Shown piece after piece: positions 24,327-37,110 of a stretch of DNA of 64,000 nucleotides. The position numbers and the translations under genes are program-made. Each line of letters begins with the position of its first letter. Position 1 is the first letter of the stretch. Source of the stretch: Sequoia sempervirens (lineage: Eukaryota > Streptophyta > Pinopsida > Cupressales > Cupressaceae); contig VDFB02000002.1 in assembly GCA_007258455.2 (NCBI GenBank), positions 973,283-1,037,282 of the forward strand. Direction: 5' to 3'. Below the pieces are notes generated by a model. The model was not told the DNA's origin. It ran no database searches and saw nothing but the letters and a program-made list of their open reading frames with translations.

Positions 24327-24345
24327 TCCCTAGCAGAGTCGCCAA
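24327..24345 (-). other. Primer-binding site of D
   Basis: The minus strand reads TTGGCGACTCTGCTAGGGA two bases after the 5' LTR. Compared with the tRNA-Arg complement TGGCGACTCCACTGGGGA (from memory of plant tRNA-Arg), most positions agree. Confidence 0.65.
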
Positions 24346-24347
24346 TT

Positions 24348-26181
24348 TGTTAGCTCTCAAAAATGCAGGAAGAATGCCTCAAGAGGCTGCCAATCTCTTG
24401 ATACATTTTAGGGTAATATACAAGGTCAAGAGAACTCAACCTTATACTCTTTAGGTGCTGCTAACCTGGGTGGGTGTACCTCTCTAAATGAAGCGGGATT
24501 ATCTTATGATTATCTTTCTTGCACAATGATTTGTCCATAATGGCAGATGGTAGTGAACAAACGAAACCAAACTTGATAGCAATCTTTTGATCTAAATCCT
24601 AAAATGCTTAATAACAAGATGTAAAGAAATTGAATGAATCAAATGGTGAAATGCAAAGACCAGTACCTTGTTGGGTATGCAGATTCAGATGAAACAGAAG
24701 TGAGCAACTTATTCTGGTAGAAAATCAAATTAATGGCATATGATTTGTTCATAACTTGTATAAACATGCAAGATTATGACCACTAAGCTCTACTTTAATA
24801 ATCCAGATGAATCTTCCTGATTACTGTGACTAACGAAAAGGATTTAGTCTCTACTTGAGAGAACCAGTCAATTAATCACACAGATACAAAAAATGTGCAC
24901 TGATAAACTGAGAATAAACTTGTTATTTCAATTTAAACAACTAGAAAGAATCAACTTTGAGACAAGTTAGCAATGCTTTTCAATAAACTCAACATATAAT
25001 TGACACCAAAAATAACATGCCACACCAGCTGACTTTCATTGGATTCACCATTTTAAAACTTGCACATAATCTTTGATAAGAGAAAATTATTCTACTGTAG
25101 CCGTTCCTAATCTACTGTATATGATCTAAAATATAATCTCAAATCTCATTCTTCTCCAATTACAATCCAGGTGCATATTTATACCTAGCATGAGAAAATA
25201 AAATATGTTGAAATCATATGTTGGCCTTCCATAGAATTCAAGTCCCAATCAAGCTGGCACGCAATGGCTCTCAGGAATTATACATGTGAGTCAGAAGATT
25301 TGTATTTCATTATTCACTAGTGAATAGCCGACGAGATAAACAGAAGGTATGCCGAAGGAAATTCAAATGCTAATCATCCCATGCTCATTGTGCTCACACA
25401 ACCCTATGATGTCGATGAGACATCTCACATATTGTATTATGTTCTATCAATATGTATTTCCTTAATGTGTTTACCAGTCACTAAGACACGAGCATATCTC
25501 TCACAGAAGTCAAAGAGTATCCCTCATCATTGTGACTTTCATCCATTGGTGAGACCTTACGTAGAGAGCTCTTTGCTTTACCGAAAGTCACCATGCACTC
25601 TAAGTCATCGAGATATGATCACACTCCTAACGATAAGAATCCTCTAAACCTTCCATTAGCGAGACTGAAGGTCACTCACCGAGACCTTACGATGATTGGC
25701 CCAACCTATACCTATATGCATCCCAAACTTGTTGGTTGGCGAGACAAAATGAAATCGCCAAGACCTTCCGCCGATAACCCAACTCTCACCGAAGACTACC
25801 ATATGCACAAGTCAGGGAGACAAATTGAGTTCGATAAGACACTACCCCAACACAAAACGTCTTTCAAAAGATGCCTCCACTATCACTGGAACAATGTGGA
25901 TGTTACGCCAATAGCCAACCATAGACAAACGCCAGTCACTGTGACAATGAGAAAGTCTTGCCGGCCACTTGAAACAAAAGATTTTAGCAGAAAAATATAA
26001 TGGGTTAGGGAGACAATCACAGACCTATGCCGATAAGAACTAGAATGCACAAAATGCAAGACCCAATGGAACATATGATGCAACATGGTAAAATATGGGC
26101 AGAAAGTGTTCAAGAAGGCACTTAATTGGAAAATTATGAATGGAAAACCTGTGAATATATCAGATGTTTACTGTTCCAACA
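24348..26181 (-). repeat. 5' LTR of element D
   Basis: It is collinear with the left LTR, with TATA at 25,172-25,186 and the motif series 25,413-26,006. GTCCC follows at 26,182. Confidence 0.85.
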
Positions 26182-26186
26182 GTCCC

Positions 26187-27202
26187 CTTTTATGTCATGT
26201 GTTTTATTCCAATAGAGAACCAAGGTAGAGATTCTAAAGGCTTTCGCGCTAGTGTTTTGGTCAAACCATTTCTTGACGACACCCTGATGTTTAGCAAATT
26301 TTTTTAATGCTTCACCCCTTTTCTCTTCAACATGTAGAAGTTCATCCAAATGGGTGTCACGTTTATCCCCTCATCATAGTAATCATTAATGTACTATAAT
26401 GTAGGGATTTTCAACTGAATTGGGAATACTGGCTCCAAACCATACACAAGGTGGTAAGAAGAAGTTCGTAGAGAAGCCTTATGTCTAGTGAGATCCACCC
26501 AAAAAGAAAATATGAGTTGGGTATGGCAGTCTTTGGGGTTCCTCTCTAACAATTTATGGATGACTATTAAAAGATTCATATTTGAGGACTCAGCTAGACC
26601 GTTTCCTTATGGGTAGTAATTGGAGGAAAACTTAACAATGATTCCATGATCAAAATACCAACCAAAAAACTTTAATAAAGAAAATGCAAGACCATAATCA
26701 CAAACCAAAGAAAATGGGCAACCAAAGTGATTGATAATACCCGATTCTATAAAATTAATTACCACCTCAGAAGTGCATTGCTTACAAGCAAGAGCTTCAG
26801 TCCACCTAGTGAAGTAATTAGTTATAGTGAGAATGTACCTGTGGCCTATAGAGGAAGGTGGGTTGATTGTACCAATGAAGTCCAAACCCTACTTTGCAAA
26901 TGGTTTTACCTCTATTGTTGGCTGGAGTGGAAGGTTTGTATACTTCTCCTTGTTGGCTGTAGTTTGGCACACATGGTAGGTCCTCACATGGTTGTGTGCA
27001 TCCTTAAACAAAGTAGGCCAATAATAGAAAAACCCTCAAATTCGATTTGCAGTAGCTGGTGTGTATGGCCTGTGCCATACTTGTCATGAAATTCAGTCAT
27101 CACTCTCTCAACTTCCATTTTTCCTTGACAACAAAGGTAAGTGCTTTCATGATTCTTCTTATATAAAACATCCCCGTTCAACATGCAGTTGTCACTTTTC
27201 AA
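26187..27202 (-). pseudogene. G integrase (HHCC and catalytic core)
   Basis: Reading minus from 27,202: a zinc-binding remnant with EFHDKYGTGH (the His pair) and the shifted 'YHVCQTTANKEKY' (one Cys lost), then the rve core GLDFIGTINPPSSIGHRYIL, 'TNYFTRWTEAL', 'GCPFSLVCDYG' and 'NGLAESSN', and the C-terminal 'RGEALKKFAKHQGVVKKWFD' with 'FRISTLVLYW'. The domain is cut at 26,187 by D and ends at 19,150. This enzyme inserts the cDNA into host DNA. Frameshifts and stops (for example after SSNYYP) make it inactive. The catalytic Asp and Glu positions are recognisable, and the order agrees with Ty3/gypsy. Confidence 0.8.
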
Positions 27203-27239
27203 ATGTAGAGCTCTCTACTGCACTGTATTGAGATGATTA

Positions 27240-27885
27240 TGACATTGTTGATTTAAGAGATAGTAGATAATGTTTTTGTACCATTCACCTGAGGAAACAT
27301 TTTGAAGGTGATAGTGTTGTTTCGTGAGATCCAGAACAATTATCCACTATAGTCTTAGTTAATCCCTACCCTCTCACCAATTTCATAGGCTAGATCTCAA
27401 TATCATACTCTTGCAACATTGTAACCCACTTAGCTCTTCATTCTCCTAGTTCATTTTGCATGAGTAAAAGCTTGACTATAAGATCTGAGACTATTGCAAA
27501 GACCTTATTTCAAAAGATATAGTGCCTAAATTTCTTCACTACTTTGACCAAAGCATAGACCTATTTTTTTGTACTAGGATATCTCACTTTTGTATCTTTT
27601 AACAGAGCACTCATGAAAGCTATAGGGTGCTCACTTCCTTGGTCAGATTTTTGAGTTAACATAACAACACAGGAATGATTAGATGCAAACAAATATATAT
27701 ATATATAAGGGCTTGGAATAGTCAGGGCTCACTAATACTAGGGCATTAGCTATTGCCCTCTTGATTTCTACACAAGCGTCCTTCGCTTCAACACTCCACT
27801 CAACTTTTGCATCTTGCTTTAGCATTGCATTCAAGGGTTTAACTATTTCTACAAATTGAGTGATAAATTTTCTATCAAAGTTCAT
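27240..27885 (-). pseudogene. G RNase H domain
   Basis: The minus strand reads 'WSVEAKDACVEIKRAIANAL', then 'LVSPDYSKPLYI', the start of the retroelement RNase H (E-A-F-x-x-I-K ... P-D-Y-S-K-P-F). Below this the frame shifts; 'KFRHYIF-NKVFAIVSD' and 'RRAKWVTMLQEYDIEI' mark the later RNase H. A (TA)n microsatellite (27,691-27,708) lies at one of the breaks. Confidence 0.7.
27691..27708. repeat. (TA)n microsatellite
   Basis: 'atatatatatatata' within the broken RNase H frame; probably expanded after the element died. Confidence 0.8.
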
Positions 27886-27953
27886 TTTCCCAAAAAAAGG
27901 ACTTCATTTCATTTTTTACTTGTTGGGGGCTAGATCTTCAATATTGCCTCTAC

Positions 27954-28840
27954 TCAGCCAGGATCAATAGAGATACCCTTTTCTAAGATAGCATGTCCTA
28001 ACAACTTCCCTTTTGTGACTCCAAAGATGCACTTATTAAGATTAAGTGAAATACCAAATTCTTTGTAGTTTTGGAATACTTTGCACAAATCTATAATATG
28101 ATCACCTCGTTTCTTCAAGAAGATTGTTAAATCATCCATGTAAATGATGATACACTTACCAATGATGTCCTTGAAGGAAATGTCCATATCCCTCTAGAAA
28201 GTTTCTCCTACATTGATTAGCCCAAAAGGAATTCTCTTGCAAGAAAAATTCCCCCACTTTGTGGTGAAGGCAGTTTTGTGGCTATCCTCATATTGCACCA
28301 TGACTTGATTATATCCTGAGTATCCATCTAAAAAGTACATCATCTAGTATTTTTTGGCAATCTATAACAATTCATGCAGTGATGGGACTAGATAGTTGTC
28401 CTTTTCTGAGGTGCGATTGAGATTTTTGAAATCAACACAGCCTAATTTCTCTATTCTTCTTCCTTACTGGAACCAAATTCATAACCCAAGTTGAATGTCT
28501 AACCATAAATATGATACGAGTAGATAATAACTTTTGTACCTCCTTCTGAATGATAGGTTCCAACAAGGCATTGATTGGTCTTTGTCTTTGTCTAAACAGT
28601 TTGGCACTTGGCTTGAGAGAAATAGTATGTGTAATAATTGAAGTATCATACATTTTCAAATCCTCATAACTCCAAACTATTACATCTTGATATGTATGTA
28701 GTGCATCTATGATTCTTCTTCTTTCCTCTGGAGTACATACCTTCATGATAAAAAACATTCTTAACATTGTCTTGAGTCCCCATATTATAAGTGTAACACT
28801 GGCTGGTAATGGACTCCTTAGTTTGCTGCTCATAATCCTT
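27954..28840 (-). pseudogene. G reverse transcriptase
   Basis: The minus-strand frames give, in order: 'TPEERRRIIDALHTYQDVIV' with 'PSAKLFRQRQRPINALLEP' (N-terminal RT), 'DGYSGYNQVMVQYEDSHKTA', 'PFGLINVGETF', the catalytic YMDDLTIF (about 28,130), and 'FGVTKGKLLGHAILEKGISI'. This is the classical Ty3/gypsy RT; the wording after Y-x-D-D ('GISLNLNKCIFGVTKGKLLG') is of the kind seen in the Tat-like branch. Stops and small shifts (near 28,190, 28,345 and 28,440) inactivate it. Confidence 0.85.
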
Positions 28841-29233
28841 TATTTTGTGTAGATCAAAAATTCTCTGTAGCTACACCATCCCTCTTGGAATAGTGTTGGT
28901 TTTCAGATTGATGACCCCTTCTAGGTCCATCTCTACTTCTTGGGGTTCACCTACATCAATTACCTAACAAGTAAACATTTAAGAGATTGTAATAAAATAA
29001 ATAATGTACTAAGTTGAGAATATTCTTGGTCATCATCTTCCTCCATTGTTTCAACTAATGCTCCAATACTATTAGATTCTGATGTGAGCTTAGTGGGTTT
29101 TCTATGCAACATAAAGATTTCCTCTATATCTAATTTTGAAAGAGGGGATGCTAATACATAATTCCCCAAAATCACTTCTAATACTAATATCTCATTTGAA
29201 GTATTTTGGTATTCAGTAATTACATACTTCATT
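28841..29233 (-). pseudogene. G protease-RT linker
   Basis: The minus frame 'YVITEYQNTSNEILVLEVIL' to 'SLKCLLVR' connects protease and RT. It is Glu/Ser-rich with no domain I recognise. Confidence 0.5.
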
Positions 29234-29545
29234 CTAGGTTCCCCTTCTACTTAGTGCCTTAGTAAAATCTCTACCTAAGATCAGACCATACATATCAAGA
29301 ATATCTACCACTTGAATGCTGATAATTTTTTGAATCCTAGGGTGTGAAGAAATTTGCATAGGAATCATATTTATTTCTCCCACCACATTCACTTTTGTCT
29401 TGTCCAATTGAGTAACTTTTCCTTGAGAAGCTGCAGGAGTAATACCTAAGGCTCTACAGATAGCAAAAGGCATGACATTCGTGGAGGCCCCTGAACCTAG
29501 AAGGAAGTTGTGTAAGTTCTTCCCAAAGAGACGAACATAAATCAA
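29234..29545 (-). pseudogene. G aspartic protease
   Basis: The minus frame has FLLGSGASTNVMPFAICRAL, the retropepsin active-site block in which the catalytic Asp of D-S-G-A is replaced by Gly, and the flap-side 'MYGLILGRDF' (I-L-G-R-D). It normally processes the Gag-Pol precursor. The substitution would abolish activity. The partial second unit has N-S-R-A-S at the same place (39,361-39,470), so both copies are dead. Confidence 0.8.
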
Positions 29546-29596
29546 AAAAGGAGGATTTATTGTCTTTCCTTGAAATAGACTTAGCTGAGTGTCAAC

Positions 29597-31706
29597 TTAT
29601 GCAACTTGATTCCTATCCTTTTCTTTCCCTTTATCTCTAGGTTGTGCTTGAATTTTGTCTTTGGGTGCTTGTGAACTAGAAGTTTTCCCAACTACTTCAC
29701 TAGTTGTCCTATCTTGGGGAACTACATTTTCTTTAAAAGCTCCTAAAACTATATTTATGATAGTAGGAACTCTTAGCAACTCAAAAGCAAAAAGACTTAC
29801 CTTTAACTTCTTGATTTCTTCAGCCACATATTCACCCAATTTCTCCATGTTCATATCAGCATGAATGTCCTTGGGATGATTCACCAAATTTTCCTTGCCT
29901 TCATCGATGTTCTTTCCTATAGAGGAATCAGACTATCCTCCCTTTGAAAAATACTATGTGGGCACATGAGCATAGGATGGATTATTATTGGCATGGGGAT
30001 CAAGAGGTGTGGTGAAGTTGTTTGGAGGGATTGATGTAGTGAATGGCCCTCCAACTTGTGGACCTGTAGTTGGCCTATTCCTCAAATCATACTTTCTCAT
30101 AGGTTGTCAAAAAATTTGGACTTCTTCAATACCAATTTATTCTTCATCTAAAGGACCATTTTCATTCTCAGTACCTTCATTGAACAATTGTGAAATCTCA
30201 TCCCCATTGTATACTTTCTATGTCCTATCATCCTGCTCACTTCACTCTTGTTCTAGCTTATTCTCTTCACTTCATGGGAAAGGAGCATGATTTAACACCA
30301 TTACTAGAGAATCATAGGGCCTAGATGGTACCAATTCTTGATTGTTGGAATTGTTTTCAACCTCATACCGAAAGATGGATGCAGCAATTTGGAACTTGAG
30401 GCATTCCAACTCAAAATGTTGACTTTTCTTGTGGAGTCTACACCATCTAGACAAAGCTGCCTCTGCTAGATACATTCCATTTGAAGGATTTTCTTGATTA
30501 GGAGGTTGATCCAATGGAGTAGGGACACCTCCATTGTTTAGCCTTGAATTCCATGTTCTATTCTACTTTTGGGTTTGTCTCCTGTCACATCCTTGTCCAA
30601 TTTTCTGTCCTCTATCAAAATTCGGCCCATATGACTTCCCTTTGTAAAAATTTTGTGCATGTCCTTGTGCAGAATATCGACCCTCCCTATTATAATTAGA
30701 CTACATATAACTTTGAGCATCTTGGAGTTGAATATTTTGGTTCCTCAAGTACGTTACTTCCATATTCAGCTTCTTAACTTGCCCTATCAACTCATCTAAT
30801 CTCTCCTTGTTAGGATTACTATAAGATATTGAACTCACTTTATTTTGAGGTTATCTTGATGTTATTCCTAAGCTCATGGACTAGTTTAGTACTTCAAAAT
30901 TTTGCAAATATCTCAAAAAACTAGCCTATTTTTGTGAATGGAGGGGCTGATTGACATTTTGTTGATGATAACTGGGCATTGGTGGGGCTTGATTCATTGG
31001 AGGACCCAGATGTTGAACTAAAGGAAATTGTGGTGCTAGATTCATAATGGGTGTATGGTTAGTCAAAGCCTAGTTGAGGGCTTGAATCTATCCTGGGTGA
31101 GTAGTAGGTCCTAAAGATGGCAAAGGTCCTAAAAAATGTTGCCTGAGATCTATGGTAAGCTTGACACCTCTACATAGCCATCCAACAAAGTGTTGGGGGG
31201 ATTAGGCCTTCCTTTGAGGAAAGTGGTTGTAAGACTGTCAAGAGCCTCATAATAGACTTTCAGGGTAGTAGCATTATCTACAACATAAGGAGCTTGCAGC
31301 CTACTGTATACACAATGAAACCTATGATTGAATGACCCTATAGGCTCATTAACCTCCCTTTTAACCCTAGTGAATTGTAGATACAACTCATTACACTAAT
31401 AGGGATTTTAAAATTATATAGAAATGCATTCCCAAGCTCTGTCCAATTGTGAATTAACATGGTAGGAAAGTGGTTATACTAGTAAAAATAATCTTCTCCT
31501 AGGGAATAAGGGAAAATCCTACACACAACATCCTCATGATTGATCCCTCTATCTATGAGACAAGTCTAGAAAATCCTAATGTGCTCCTCTACAGTCTTAT
31601 TAGGGTCATTGATATCAAACTTGGAGTAGAAATGTTTAGTTTTTTTGGGCATGACATTGTAGTTGTTAAAGGATAAGGGTTATAGGTTGATTTCCAAGAA
31701 ATCCAT
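29597..31706 (-). pseudogene. gag: G Gag (first unit)
   Basis: The start corresponds to the Met at 31,704-31,706, preceded by a Ser/Pro-rich run ('FPSSSSSSPSSSPSSFDSKA') that may be an N-terminal extension reaching about 31,930. The core has 'NDPNKTVEEHIRIF', 'FPYSLGED' and 'ELYLQFTRVKREVNEPIGSF' (31,150-31,670), typical of the retrotransposon Gag fold. A zinc-knuckle-like WCRLHKKSQHFELEC (C-x2-H-x4-H-x4-C) lies near 30,400-30,455. The C-terminus is basic ('PKDKIQAQPRDKGKEKDRNQ') just before protease. Several stops break it. The second unit (39,361-41,634) repeats it. Confidence 0.75.
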
Positions 31707-31989
31707 TGTTGGAGGTGGAGGTGGCAAAGGTTGATTAATGACTAGCTATGGTTGTTGAATGGGAATGGCTTTAGAATCAAATGATGAAGGGCTTGATGAA
31801 GGTGAGGATGATGAAGAGGATGGAAATGGTGGAGTAGATGATGATTCTCCACTTCTTCTTACCCTTCTTGACCAAGTAGGGGCTGGTAACTCTTGAAAAT
31901 ATTCTTCCCCTGGTGTAGATCTAATTCTTCATTGAAATATCTAAGGAGAAAATTCCAATAGAAAATTGTCCTACTTGCTTTATTCATGC

Positions 31990-32006
31990 CCTCCTTCTAG
32001 CTCATA
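31990..32006 (-). other. Probable primer-binding site of G first unit
   Basis: Reading minus directly after the LTR: AATATGAGCTAGAAGGAGGGC. The second unit has AATTGGAGCTAAAAGGAGG at the same place. The position is right for a primer site; the tRNA is not identified. Confidence 0.4.
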
Positions 32007-33141
32007 TTTGTTGATGGTGTTTTCTACACATAAAGAACTCAAAAAAAATACAAATATCCTATCTCTCTTGAAATGTAAATCTCTATCAGCAAGCCTCAAG
32101 AGATAAACCCAAGGACTCTAATGGTAGGTCTTGACAATGCATAAATAGCTCAGATAATATGTGAAAATGTTGGTAATCACAAGGGACCTTACAAACAAAT
32201 GTAGGAAGCTTTAGATTTATCAGATCTTGCAATATGGTGATACTTGTAATCCTAAAAAATAACAGAAATTTTAAAAGAAGTAGAAAAAGAGAAAGGGTTT
32301 AGAGAAATTTTATGAAAAGTAAACTAAATCTAAGACCAACAATACAAATGATAAAGACTCAAAGTGGACCAATCATTCAAAACCAATTCCTGCTTAACCC
32401 AAATTAAATCTGCAATCTCTAAAAAATAGTGCAATCTTCTAAGGAATTAAATATTTTCAGATCATGAAGCATTCACCCAAATCAACCTTATTTTGTAATT
32501 GAAATAAATAAATACCCACAATTGAACTTAGCACATAAACTCAAGGCCCAGGCTGACTTTACCCAACTTACAATTAGCAAGCTACTAAAGTATGGACCAA
32601 GGATTGGTCAAACACTTCAAATATTAAACCATAAACACCATTGCATCACATCTAAATCTAAAATCTAACATGCAACTAACAATCTCAAAGCAATCTTAAA
32701 TATCTAGAACATAAAGAACCATGCAAAGTGAAGCAAAACAAGAAAGAGCACCAAAGAACAATGTCTTTACTTATATTGAATCACCCAAGTTTGCAATAAT
32801 TCATGTATTCTCAATGTAACAACACTTGCTCTCAGAAAATGCTAACTCCTACCTTAATTCTAGCTCTTGCATCTATGTCTAACTGATTCTAAACCTTACA
32901 AATGAAGTTAGAGGCTCAGTTTGTAAAAGAGAAACATTAGGTCAGCCAAAAATTAGGGTTACATGCTTAGATCATACCAAAAGGTTGGCCTAGAGTTTTT
33001 AAAATAGAATAAAATTACATGAAATATTTGCAATCAATGCTAGATCGGCCTGGGTCCTTCTAGAAATATTATTTTTTGACGGCACAAAGTTCAAGGTTGT
33101 CCCTATTGGCTGGATAGAAGTCACATGTCTAGCACAAATGT

Positions 33142-36100
33142 CTAGGTGGTTGGAAGCTGGTTATTTTCTCCCTCCTTTTTTATTTTTAATTTATTGGATA
33201 ACTCTTTGAATTTTTCCAATATTTCTTTCATATCTTCTGGATCTAGAACTAGAATAAATTTAATTGTTTTCTAATGATTTTTTAATTCTTCCAAATCCCA
33301 GGGCATCCCCTTCTTCCATTCAATCTATAGATCATGGTATGTATCTAGTTTTGAAATGATTTTTTTTGAATCTTCAAAATTTTCTTTAGTGATTGGAGCA
33401 CTATCAGAAGGAGCATATATCTTGTGCCACCATCATTTTGATCTATTGAAATTCATGTTCTTTTGAGAAAATTTCCTTCTCCCTGTCATTATCTTTAGAA
33501 AACAAATGCAACTATTATATATCTCTTTCATTTTTCCTTGTAACTTCATTATTTTCTTTAAAGCCTTTGTAAGGAGTTATTTCCTATAATTCAAGACTTC
33601 TACCCATTACTTTATCTTTCCAATATCATCTAGAGTTAATTCTTCTAGAGGTGATTGTAGGATCTTCTTCAATTCTTCAACAATAGATTCATCAATATTA
33701 TTACAATTTGCAACAAACTGAGAGGTATTCTCTAGAAATTCAGTAGCATTGGTTTGTTTCTTAAGAATTTATTCAATTGCTTCATCTCCTCTACTACTGA
33801 CACCCTGAAACTAGTGATGTGTGCTATGAATAGAGGATTTCAGCCTCTCAATTTCTCAAACTGTCTCTTTAGGAAAAAATCCCTCTGGAATAGTACTTTC
33901 AGTTCCCACAGTTTGTAAAGGCTTCATCAAATGTTCTACATATTTGTAAACATTATTTAGTTGTCTTTGTAGCTTCTCCTTTTGCTCAGTTTCTATGTCT
34001 AATCTCCTCAAAATTTCCTGACAAGATTCTTTGAATCCTTCCTTTTTCTTCTCCTTGGTGGTTGGCCCTAAATTAATATTTTGTACTTTATAATCAAAGG
34101 GCCTAACCTAATCCATGAACTCATTACTTGTAGGCACTGCTACATGAATAACCTTGTTATTAGACTCGTCTCTCCATATCTTAGAGTTTTTCCTAGCTCT
34201 TTTCCTCTTTTTGGGCTATCCCCACTACACAAGAAACTTGTCCCAACTCAAAGCTTCCTCTTGCACAATTATGGGATTCTTACTAAGCTTTCTTTCCGGC
34301 CATTCAGAAGCTATGGATTGCTCCATTTATATCTCCTTATTTGGACTATCAACCACATTTACCTCAACATTCTACTCTACTTCTAGTTGATCTTCCTATT
34401 CATCTTTGTCCTGGTGAGGACTATCAACAACTTCCTCTATGTTTTCCCTTGCCTCAGGGTGATCTTCTAGTTCATCAATTATTACCTTTTTCGGTGACTT
34501 AGATTCTTTTCCTTGTACAACCTTAGACTATATTCTTACTTTCTACTCTAGAGGTAGACCATTGCATTTCTTGTACAATTTTTCTCCATTCTCTGCTCTC
34601 AGGAGTAGAGAGATGATCATCTTCTCCATCTACTTGTTCAAGATCATTGTATATGTTTCCTTCTACATGAACTGTTTATTCTAAAACTTGTACATTATGA
34701 TGATGAGAAGGAATATGAGAATTATTTCTTGTAGCTACTTTCTTCTCCATATTATTAGTAGGTGCCTCTTCATCTTACACTTCTTTCTCTATAACTTTCA
34801 ATCCCTCTATTGGAGAGACCTTATGATTGGGAGAGTTTCTCCTAACATACACTTGGGGCTTTTCCCCTGAACTTTCCAAATCAACAACCTTTACCGAAGG
34901 AGCATTTGTACCAACATTTCCCTTCCTTTCCTTAGTATCCTTTTGTCTTTCTATGATTATTCTCATCTTCCTCATCAGTTGTGAGGTTTCACCTTCTTCT
35001 ACAAGAGTGATAACCTAAGGAGCTTTCTTGGTTTTAGGAGAGGGATCTTAATTGAAACACGTCTTCCTTCCTCTTGAACATCCTCTTCACTAGGTTTAGT
35101 AGTACCATCACCTTTATCAGCTTCAATTTTTTCTTCAAACTGAGACTCCAAGTCTCCCATCAAGTCATAGGTGAATTTTGCACCTTCAGCTTCTAGTTCT
35201 AACACCTTCTTCTTTACCTATAACCTAAAATAATTCTTCATTGGCTCAATGAATTAGTCTAAATCTGTTACATTTTCCTCTAACTAGGTGATTGGAGGCA
35301 ATGGTTTGCTCCTGTGAGGTCCATAGTCATGATTTTAAACCAAATTTACCTCATCATCCTGTACTTGATCATGTACTTCTTCCGCTTTGTACAACCTTAT
35401 CAATTTAAGAGGCAGTCTAGAAAATATCCTCCTACAGACATCAAATTCATCTCTATAATTAGCCTAATAGTCCTCAATGTGATCCTTATGCCTAAATTTT
35501 CCATTGGATTGCTTCATGAACTTGTTGTATGACTCAAAATTAGTCCTCTTAGTATGAGAATACAACTTGAATTGTGAGATTTCGTTCTCAGAATGTTGAG
35601 CACTTTGAATAGAATGGTAGGCCTCTAAATTTCCAATTCTCAATGGGAATTCTAATCCAATCCTTTCTTTTTCACCTCGTTCTATAGGATTTCCTCAAAA
35701 CCTACCATTGTATGGTCAATTCTAGCATTAGAAGTTTCTTGGTTGGATACCTAGGTAATTTGAGAGGAACAACTGGAGATCCTTGTACTCGGATGTATGT
35801 GAACCTTTGAAATTGGATGAACCATTGACCATATTACTTGATCAAGTCCATGGCATCAACAAAAACACTGACATGAAGAGCATCCTGTAACAACCTACGA
35901 ATGTACATGAAAAAGGCATCGTTGGCCCTTCTGTAGTTGGATGTTTTGTGTTGTAACTATGGGTAAACATCCCATATGTTTTTTTCCCTACAATTCCTTT
36001 GTAGTTGATACTTTTGTACTTAGTCTTATCTGCCAACATGTAGATGAGATATGAAGTCATGGTGAACCTATTGGTTTCTTGCACACTTCTTAATTGGGCA

Positions 36101-36818
36101 TCCAAATTGTTGCATATGATTCTAGCCCAGTGGTAATGCTTGTTTGTACAATTTTTGTGATGGGGTAGAACATCCAAGTCTAAAAGATGTGAGCTTCTTC
36201 TACTCTCATGACTCTGCCCAAAAGAGTTATAATGTCATGATACTCCAGCTTGAAATCACTTGTGCAGTTGTTTGGGCAGATTTGAGTAGTGTGGCTTTGG
36301 TTTTAGTATCCAAGAATTTTTCATGATTTCCAAAGCTCTATTGGGGTCCTCACCATTGAACTTAATTTCTTCCCAAATGTTGGTTTCCTCAATGAGCTTG
36401 TGATGTGAGGAAATATTGAAAACCTTTGCAATGGACTCTTCAGTTAAATTTTCCATGACTCTACCTTATGGGCCAATTACAATACTTCTTTTATAGTCAT
36501 TTTGTTTTGCACATTCTAGTACCAACTCTTGACATAGCTGTTTTGGAGGGAAACCTACTACCTATGCCAATCTAGTGTGAGTGATAACCTTTTCCAACTA
36601 GGTTGTTGCATGTCCAAACATTCTCTACTAAAATTCATGATAATCAAAATGCCCCATATTTGTATCTATAATATTTGACCAAGTAGAAGCAATCTTCATC
36701 TCTGGCCATATTCCCTTGAAGTCATAATTCATCCTTTCTTCAATCTTCTCTTAACCTCCTCTTTCACTAAAGTAGCTTTTGACTTAGTGGTCTTGTCGGG
36801 GCTTAGCTCAGCCTACAT
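33142..36818 (-). pseudogene. U3-located ~1,225-codon ORF of G, copy 2
   Basis: It starts at the ATG of 36,816-36,818 (second codon mutated to a stop; the other copies have Gln) and runs, with stops and shifts, to the stop at 33,142-33,144 after 'GENNQLPTT'. Clear blocks: 'ENLTEESIAKVFNI' with 'EDPNRALEIMKNSWILKPKP' (36,256-36,456), 'SVQETNRFTMTSYLIYMLAD' (about 36,020-36,080), 'AEGAKFTYDLMGDLESQFEE' (35,130-35,200) and 'RIIIERQKDTKERKGNVGTN' (34,900-34,975). The C-terminal part is rich in Glu/Lys and probably coiled coil. Function unknown. Confidence 0.6.
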
Positions 36819-37110
36819 CTGTTAGAGAAAGGACCAAAATTACCAAAATGGAAGATAGCAATTTAACATATCATATTAATTCCCAGAAGCATCAATGTAT
36901 GCAATGGTAATGCCATTAAATCATAATGATAATAATTCAACTCCAATGGAAATACAAGAAAAGAAAGTCATTTCAAAGTATCTTATTCTCACATCATGTA
37001 TGCATGCAAAATTCATTCAAATTAATCGCCATCTCATAAAATAACCATATAACATAATATGCAAACACTCCATCCATTAGCACTGGGATTATAAAGCAAA
37101 ACAAAGAGGG

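Larger units (their letters stand above)
19302..26181 (-). mobile_element. Gag-only LTR retrotransposon D, complete
   Basis: LTRs 19,302-21,124 and 24,348-26,181 (1.82 and 1.83 kb) are collinear, both TGTTAG...CCAACA on the plus strand. GTCCC flanks both ends (19,297-19,301 and 26,182-26,186). Removing the element restores the G integrase frame, so the insertion is certain. Orientation is minus: the right LTR is followed, reading minus, by TTGGCGACTCTGCTAGGGA, close to the tRNA-Arg primer site of Tat/Ogre-like elements, then by gag. No protease, RT, RNase H or integrase is encoded, so it depended on others. Confidence 0.9.

Noticed and set aside
26727..27089. 120-codon plus-strand frame in the integrase region.
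   Set aside because: Antisense shadow of the minus-strand integrase, whose motifs are clear.
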